Shown here: one piece after another, positions 13,311 through 17,493 of the stretch
How the letters are laid out: each line of letters begins with the position of its first letter
Numbering within the stretch: position 1 is the first letter of the stretch
DNA from: CAZEXD01 sp964516865
GTDB taxonomy: Bacteria > Patescibacteriota > Minisyncoccia > Minisyncoccales > Staskawiczbacteraceae
Length of the DNA: 17,493 bases
Assembly: GCA_964516865.1 (NCBI GenBank)
Contig: CAZEXD010000011.1
Coordinates: 1-17,493 of the forward strand
Direction of reading: 5' to 3'
Position numbers and translations under genes: made by a program
Notes under the pieces: generated by a model
Seen by the model: the letters and a program-made list of their open reading frames with translations, nothing else
Told to the model about the DNA's origin: nothing
Databases searched by the model: none

Positions 13311-14742
13311 TTTTCTTCCGTCTTGGTTTTTTTACTATCTCTATTTGGAGTTCTTTTAATTGCGAGGGATTAACTTCGCTGGGAGAATTCATCATCAGAT
13401 CACGGCTGTCGCCGGTTTTCGGAAAAGCCATTACCTCTCTAATATTCGGCTCCCCCAACATAATCGCTAAAAACCTCTCAAAGCCATAAGCAATCCCGCC
13501 GTGAGGCGGAGCGCCATAATTAAAGGCCTCCAACATGTGACCAAAATTTTTTTTAATTTCATCTTTCTGGTAACCCATTATCTCAAAAACCGCTTCTAAG
13601 GCCTCGGGCCGATAGTTTCTGATGCTGCCGCCCCCAATTTCTGATCCATTAAGAACAATATCATATTGAGTGGTTAGGATGTTGGAAATGTTTTTCTTTT
13701 TTAAAAGGTCATCCATAAACTCCGGTTTGGGGGCTGAAAATGGATTATGGGTGAATGTCCATTCGCTTTTTTCTTTTCCTAAGGTTTTTGAAGGGTCAAT
13801 TTTTTCAAAAAATGGGAAATCAATTATCCAACAAAAGGCCAAAAGATTGTTATTTGATTTATCTTGGCGAATATCTGGTCTGTCAGTATTATATTTTTCC
13901 ATTGCCTCTTGGTAGGTCATTCGCGGAAAAGGAATTTGCTGTATTTGCTTTTCCGGAAATAATTTCTTCACTATCTCAATCAGCATTTTTTCGTTTATTT
14001 CCATTACTTCTTCTCTGTCAACAAAACTCATTTCAATATCCAACTGGGTAAATTCTGCCTGTCGATCCGCTCGCGGGTCTTCATCGCGAAAACAGCGGGC
14101 AATTTGAAAATATCTTTCAAAACCCGCTACCATTAAAAGTTGTTTATATTGCTGGGGAGATTGGGGTAGGGCAAAAAATTTTCCAGGCTGTAACCTTGAG
14201 GGAACAATAAAATCCCTTGCGCCCTCAGGGGTTGATTTGGTAAGATTCGGCGTTTCAATTTCCACAAATCCTTCTTTGGTTAAAAAATCGCGGATAAATT
14301 GAAGAATCTTATGTCGCACAATAAGATTTCTTTTCATTCTCTCCCTTCTTAAATCCAAGTAGCGATACTTCATTCTTTTTTCTTCGTTAATTTCATAACC
14401 ATTTGTGTCAACGGCAAAAGGCAAATTTTTTGCTTTGGATAAAATTTTTAATTCTTTAGCGGTTAATTCTATTTGACCTGTTGGAATTTTGTTATTCAGC
14501 ATATTCGGCGGTCTCTTTACCACCTCTCCAATTATCTCAATCACCCATTCTGGCCTCACCTCTTTTGCCAGTTTATAGGTTTTTTCATTGTCAGGGAGGA
14601 TAACAACTTGTAAAATTCCGCTTCTATCTCTTAAATCAATGAAAAGAATTTTACCATGGGAGCGGATGGCGTTAACCCAACCAGCCAATCTCACCTGATG
14701 ACCTAAATACTTTAAAGTATCGATGTTTAGTGTTCTCATCAT
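13300..14742 (-). CDS. aspS: Aspartyl-tRNA synthetase, short form lacking the GAD domain
   Basis: This 480-residue class II synthetase charges tRNA-Asp, and possibly tRNA-Asn if non-discriminating. An N-terminal OB-fold (about 1..110; LAGWVNAIRSHGKILFIDLRD) binds the anticodon. The catalytic core shows motif 1 (GFVEIETPNLTKSTPEGARD), motif 2 (ARCFRDEDPRADRQ, 215..228) and motif 3 (GIAYGFERF with R423). The bacterial GAD insertion, roughly 130 residues between motifs 2 and 3 in E. coli AspRS, is missing: YNTDRPDIR runs within a few residues into the core stretch CWIIDFPFF. This explains the length of 480 rather than about 590. The start is ATGATG at 14742. Its 3' end overlaps the carboxypeptidase gene by 11 bases. 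One ATTGTGCGAC motif lies inside. Confidence 0.95.
   Translation of the reverse strand: MMRTLNIDTLKYLGHQVRLAGWVNAIRSHGKILFIDLRDRSGILQVVILPDNEKTYKLAKEVRPEWVIEIIGEVVKRPPNMLNNKIPTGQIELTAKELKILSKAKNLPFAVDTNGYEINEEKRMKYRYLDLRRERMKRNLIVRHKILQFIRDFLTKEGFVEIETPNLTKSTPEGARDFIVPSRLQPGKFFALPQSPQQYKQLLMVAGFERYFQIARCFRDEDPRADRQAEFTQLDIEMSFVDREEVMEINEKMLIEIVKKLFPEKQIQQIPFPRMTYQEAMEKYNTDRPDIRQDKSNNNLLAFCWIIDFPFFEKIDPSKTLGKEKSEWTFTHNPFSAPKPEFMDDLLKKKNISNILTTQYDIVLNGSEIGGGSIRNYRPEALEAVFEIMGYQKDEIKKNFGHMLEAFNYGAPPHGGIAYGFERFLAIMLGEPNIREVMAFPKTGDSRDLMMNSPSEVNPSQLKELQIEIVKKPRRKKNER
14312..14322 (-). repeat. Minus-oriented ATTGTGCGACA motif inside aspS
   Basis: Exact copy read in the gene as Ile-Val-Arg-His (RNLIVRHKI). 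The frame differs from that of the copies in tyrS and murL-murD, which argues against shared protein sequence as the cause. It points left, toward the dif-like site. Confidence 0.85.
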
Positions 14743-14766
14743 TTTTTTTGAAATTAAGATTTTTTT

Positions 14767-14870
14767 AATTAACCCAATCTCTAATAAAATTCTGATGTCA
14801 AAATGTCTAATATCTAAAACGCTTTTGGTGATTAAGGGTATTAGACATTGATTAGAATAATTGGGTAATT
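14767..14870. repeat. Long imperfect inverted repeat between tyrS and aspS
   Basis: Outer arms AATTAACCCAATCTCTAAT (14767..14785) and ATTAGAATAATTGGGTAATT (14851..14870) pair with small gaps. Inner arms AATGTCTAATA (14802..14812) and TATTAGACATT (14839..14849) pair perfectly over 11 bp. The whole can fold into one hairpin of about 104 nt. It may be a miniature mobile element or a structured spacer in the tyrS-aspS transcript. No coding potential is seen. Confidence 0.65.
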
Positions 14871-14876
14871 AGAAAT

Positions 14877-16064
14877 TTATTTCTTTTTTATTTTCACAAA
14901 CCTTCTTTTCCCCGCCCTTATCACTATTTCATCTTCAATTTTTATTTCCTCCCACCAATTTTTAATTCTTTTTTCTTCATCTTTTATTCTTATGGCAACA
15001 CCGGATCCTTCTATTAATCTTTTCGCCTCATTTTTTGAAAGAGTCAACCCGCTGTCGCACAATAAATCTAAAATGGGGTAAATTTTTCTATTGGTTGGAA
15101 AAATTGGGATTTCCGACGGTAATTCTTTACCTTTAAAAATTTGGTTAAATTCTTTTTCTGCTTCTTCGGCTTTTTTTTCGCCGTGATAAGGTTTAATAAT
15201 TTCTCGCGCTAATCTTGCTTTCGCTTCGCGCGGATTGGTTATTTTTTTAACCTCTTCCAGCGGGACTCGGGTGCAAATTTCAAAACCTAAATAAATTAAA
15301 CTATCTGGCCAAGCCATAATTTTCCCATACATTTCATTTGGATCTTCATCTAAATTAACCATATTTTTTTCGGTTTTACCCATTTTTTTGCCCGTTGGGT
15401 CAACCAAAAGTTTAGTTGTTAATACAAATTTTTCTTTATTCTTTAATTTCGCCATTAATGTTCTTCCCGCTAACATATTAAAAGTTTGGTCATTTCCTCC
15501 CACCTCCATATCAACACCCATTACTACCGAATCGTAGGCCTGGAGAATGGGATATAAAAATTCATGAACATGAATGTCTTTGCCTTCCCTTATTCTGTTT
15601 TGAAACATATCTCTTTCCAATAAACGCGCTGTCGTAAAATTAGAAGCCAATTTTAAAAATTCTCCAAGTTTTAACTTGTTTAACCATTGACTATTGCTTA
15701 AAAAACAAGTATTCTTAACGCTTAAAATTTTTAAAATTTGCTTTTTGTAATCTCTGGCATTATTTTTAACCTCTTTTGGTGTTAAGGGCTTTCTTGTCTC
15801 GCTTTTGCCGGTAGGGTCTCCGATGGTAGCGGTAAAATCACCAATTAAAATAATGATTTTATGCCCCAGTTGCTGAAAATCGCGCAATTTTTGTAAAATC
15901 ACCCCATGACCAATATGAAGTTTTCCGGTGGGATCAATACCGGTGTAAATTCTAAGTTTTTTTCCCGAGAGCAAAACCCTCTCTAACTCTTCTTTGCCGG
16001 GATAAATATTTTCCACCCCTCTTGTCAGCGCTTCTTTAATTTTTTGATAATCTATTTTTTTCAT
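14877..16064 (-). CDS. tyrS: Tyrosyl-tRNA synthetase
   Basis: This 395-residue class I synthetase attaches tyrosine to tRNA-Tyr. The Rossmann domain has TGIDPTGKLHIGHGV with HIGH at 50..53 and GDFTATIGDPTGKSETR. Substrate-binding stretches LYPILQAYDSV and VGGNDQTFNMLAGR are present. The KMSKS-type loop is KMGKT (227..231), as in the TyrRS branch with KFGKT-like loops. An S4 RNA-binding domain closes the protein (about 330..395; LTLSKNEAKRLIEGSGVAI). The start ATG at 16064 is followed by a normal N-terminus; no Shine-Dalgarno site is seen, but a TATAAT (minus strand, 16103..16098) lies about 34 bp upstream. It heads the co-directional set tyrS, aspS, dacA, mraY. Confidence 0.96.
   Translation of the reverse strand: MKKIDYQKIKEALTRGVENIYPGKEELERVLLSGKKLRIYTGIDPTGKLHIGHGVILQKLRDFQQLGHKIIILIGDFTATIGDPTGKSETRKPLTPKEVKNNARDYKKQILKILSVKNTCFLSNSQWLNKLKLGEFLKLASNFTTARLLERDMFQNRIREGKDIHVHEFLYPILQAYDSVVMGVDMEVGGNDQTFNMLAGRTLMAKLKNKEKFVLTTKLLVDPTGKKMGKTEKNMVNLDEDPNEMYGKIMAWPDSLIYLGFEICTRVPLEEVKKITNPREAKARLAREIIKPYHGEKKAEEAEKEFNQIFKGKELPSEIPIFPTNRKIYPILDLLCDSGLTLSKNEAKRLIEGSGVAIRIKDEEKRIKNWWEEIKIEDEIVIRAGKRRFVKIKKK
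15053..15063 (-). repeat. Minus-oriented ATTGTGCGACA motif inside tyrS
   Basis: Exact copy read in the gene as Leu-Leu-Cys-Asp-Ser (LLCDSGL) at the start of the S4 domain, a third reading frame compared with the copies in aspS and murL-murD. It points left, toward the dif-like site. Confidence 0.85.
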
Positions 16065-16187
16065 ATTTGAATATTATTTTTTTAAAACGATTATTTTATT
16101 ATACTGACTTCTAAAAAAAATGGAAGTGAAAAATAATTGTTAAAAATGCGAATAAAAATGTTTTAAAAATTAGGTCCTTTAAAACAA

Positions 16188-16215
16188 TTGAAAAAAACAA
16201 CAAAAATGATAAAAT
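16188..16215 (+). promoter_or_regulatory. Candidate tRNA-Gln promoter
   Basis: TTGAAA (16188..16193), a 16-bp spacer and TAAAAT (16210..16215). Transcription would begin near 16222, some 60 bp before the tRNA. The rest of the 16065..16284 gap is AT-rich with no gene that I can support. Confidence 0.45.
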
Positions 16216-16284
16216 AAAAAATATTACTTTGCCCAGCCGTCTAAGATTAAGATTTAAAAATATTAAGGTTAAAAAAGTAATTAA

Positions 16285-16358
16285 TGCCGGGTCGTCTAAT
16301 GGTAGGACATCACCCTTTGGAGGTGACTATCTACGTTCGAATCGTAGCCCGGCAGCCA
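16285..16358 (+). tRNA. trnQ: tRNA-Gln (anticodon UUG), CCA encoded
   Basis: The full cloverleaf is readable. The acceptor stem TGCCGGG (16285..16291) pairs with CCCGGCA (16348..16354), then discriminator G and encoded CCA to 16358. The D-arm is GTC...GAC with the GG of the loop. The anticodon stem TCACC/GGTGA encloses loop CTTTGGA, so the anticodon at 16317..16319 is TTG, reading CAA/CAG. The T-arm is CTACG, loop TTCGAAT, CGTAG. The U1-A72 pair is typical of bacterial tRNA-Gln. An IS481-like transposase gene begins 110 bp downstream. Confidence 0.95.
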
Positions 16359-16468
16359 AGTTTGACGGAACAAACCCGGAATTTTGAGACGAGGTAGTTC
16401 GCTCGCCCAGCCCCGCCATTTTGTGTGCTTCTTCACAATTTCGGTAACAGATGTTAATCTGTTGCCAT
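16359..16468 (+). other. Spacer between tRNA-Gln and the transposase gene
   Basis: No gene is seen in these 110 bases. They contain a small hairpin ACAGAT/ATCTGT just before the transposase start and a locally GC-rich part (about 16395..16420). The left end of the insertion sequence should lie here, but I could not match a terminal inverted repeat with the sequence after 17434. Confidence 0.5.
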
Positions 16469-17434
16469 ATGACAAAATCAATCAAACAAGCAATGACCAG
16501 CAAGTGGCTCTTGGTAGTTCGGGAGTACGAACTGGTTAAACAAAAAAGAAGCAATAACTTTAATACGGTTGATGAAATATGCCAGGTCTACAAAGTACAC
16601 CGCAAAGATATCAGGAAATACTATGAAAGGTGGATAAAATCAGGAAGAAGCGAAGAATCATTGCTTCCTCAAAAACGAGGACCGAAAGCAGGAAGTCTGA
16701 AAATGTTGAGCAAAGAGGAAGAAAGAACGATTATGGCTATTCACCGAAAGCTTGGGGCTAATGAATTTGAAATCCATCATCTCATTAAAGGGAAATTCAA
16801 AGTCCATCCTTCGGTTTCTACGATTTACCGCACATTCAAACGTTATCCCTTAAACAAGAAGCGAATTGAACGAATCAAGCGCTACGAGAAAAGATATCCA
16901 GGAGAACAAGCCCATTCAGACACATATTATCTGGCCAAAACCCTGTTTATTGACAGAAGACAAAGATACCTATTTGGATTATTAGACGACTGCACCAGAT
17001 TATGCTATGTTGAACTTGTCCCGAGCATCAATTCTGCAACGATTACTAAATCATTCTTTAGGGGATACAAGTGGTTTGCCGTTCATGGCATTAATATCAA
17101 AGAAGTTTTAACTGATAATGGTTCTGAATTTACTGCCTATACCAGCCGGAAAGCCAAAGACTTCCATTTCTTTGAAACTATGCTGAAAATTGTTGATATC
17201 AAACACTGCTATACCAGACCGTACAGACCCCAAACCAATGGCAAGATTGAAAGGTTCTGGAGAATACTCTATGACGAATGCATCAGACTGCAAACCAAAT
17301 CACAAACAGAAAAAGAATTTATCGCTGAACTTAATGGTTTTATGTACCGCTACAACTACCAAAGAAGACACTCTGCTTTAAAATATCAAACACCCTTAGA
17401 TAAACTAAAATTCGTTACCGAAATTATGAAGTAA
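16469..17434 (+). CDS. IS481-like DDE transposase
   Basis: The protein has about 321 residues from ATG at 16469; an upstream in-frame ATG at 16451 would add six. The N-terminal part has a helix-turn-helix (TVDEICQVYKVHRKDIRKYY) and a second DNA-binding region with the linker PQKRGPKAG, as in the IS481/IS3 group. The rve-type catalytic core carries D151 in AHSDTYYL, D216 in LTDNGSEF and E261 in TNGKIERFW (numbered from 16469). A C-terminal NYQRRHSALKYQTPLDKL is typical of the family. All catalytic residues are present and no frameshift is seen, so it may be active. D-to-E spacing is longer than usual because of an insert around RKAKDFHFF. Terminal repeats were not identified, so element borders are open. 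Confidence 0.88.
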   Translation: MTKSIKQAMTSKWLLVVREYELVKQKRSNNFNTVDEICQVYKVHRKDIRKYYERWIKSGRSEESLLPQKRGPKAGSLKMLSKEEERTIMAIHRKLGANEFEIHHLIKGKFKVHPSVSTIYRTFKRYPLNKKRIERIKRYEKRYPGEQAHSDTYYLAKTLFIDRRQRYLFGLLDDCTRLCYVELVPSINSATITKSFFRGYKWFAVHGINIKEVLTDNGSEFTAYTSRKAKDFHFFETMLKIVDIKHCYTRPYRPQTNGKIERFWRILYDECIRLQTKSQTEKEFIAELNGFMYRYNYQRRHSALKYQTPLDKLKFVTEIMK

Positions 17435-17493
17435 TACACGCAGGCGGCAATTGTCTAAAGTATATTTTTATGATACACTGAAAATAAAGATAA

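Noticed and set aside
16395..16420. Second tRNA 3' end (ends CAGCCCCGCCA)
   Set aside because: The last 11 bases mimic an acceptor end with CCA, but no pairing T-arm, anticodon arm or 5' acceptor strand can be found.
16327..16554. Minus-strand reading frames across the tRNA and transposase start
   Set aside because: They are antisense to the tRNA and the transposase gene, with no start signal or family resemblance; the ending AAGLRFERR is simply the reverse of the tRNA T-arm.
1..17493. CRISPR array, rRNA, riboswitch or replication origin (DnaA-box cluster)
   Set aside because: No regularly spaced repeats, rRNA core sequence, recognisable riboswitch core or TTATCCACA-type cluster was seen on either strand.

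Overview
The window is AT-rich and densely coded. It carries translation genes (gltX, aspS, tyrS, tRNA-Gln) and peptidoglycan genes (uppS, murG, ftsW, a fused murL-murD, mraY, a D,D-carboxypeptidase). Most starts lack a clear Shine-Dalgarno sequence, AspRS is the short form without the GAD insertion, and MraY is divergent. I infer a small-genome bacterium of the Candidate Phyla Radiation (Patescibacteria, Parcubacteria-like). This is inference from gene style; no rRNA is present to confirm it.

Left end (1..2900). The 3' end of uppS on the plus strand faces a LAGLIDADG homing-endonuclease-like gene that has lost its catalytic acid. Next comes one Xer-type tyrosine recombinase gene (minus strand). 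Directly upstream of it, in its reading direction, are three related dif-like sequences. One, at 2607..2634, has the 11+6+11 layout of a chromosome dimer resolution site and matches E. coli dif at 9 of 11 bases in each arm. The other two lie in opposite orientation at 1950..2047 and form a long hairpin. Between the outer sites is a 657-bp unit with one small membrane-anchored protein gene. I read this as a Xer/dif-exploiting gene cassette that entered dif through a folded single-stranded attachment site, comparable in logic to CTX phage attP, integron attC cassettes or Acinetobacter pdif modules. A good sigma-70-type promoter outside the cassette reads through dif into the cassette and then xer.

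A 10-mer, ATTGTGCGAC, occurs eight times exactly in the window. All three copies left of dif point right and all five copies right of dif point left, so every copy points at dif, inside and outside genes and in different reading frames. This is how FtsK-orienting (KOPS-like) sequences behave, so the window may hold the replication terminus.

Middle (2900..12300). A small membrane protein gene follows gltX. Then, in transcription order ftsW to murG, come cell-wall genes, followed by a terminator and two strong hairpins before gltX. A decayed radical-SAM gene (plus strand) sits between ftsW and murL-murD. The 839-residue MurL-MurD fusion suggests that D-glutamate is made on the UDP-MurNAc-dipeptide by epimerising L-Glu, rather than by a free glutamate racemase. 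A short plus-strand gene with its own promoter and Shine-Dalgarno site overlaps the 3' end of mraY.

Right end (12300..17493). tyrS, aspS, the carboxypeptidase gene and mraY run as a co-directional minus-strand set, with aspS and the carboxypeptidase gene overlapping. Beyond tyrS are a plus-strand tRNA-Gln(UUG) gene with encoded CCA and an IS481-like transposase gene. No CRISPR array, rRNA or replication-origin signal was seen.
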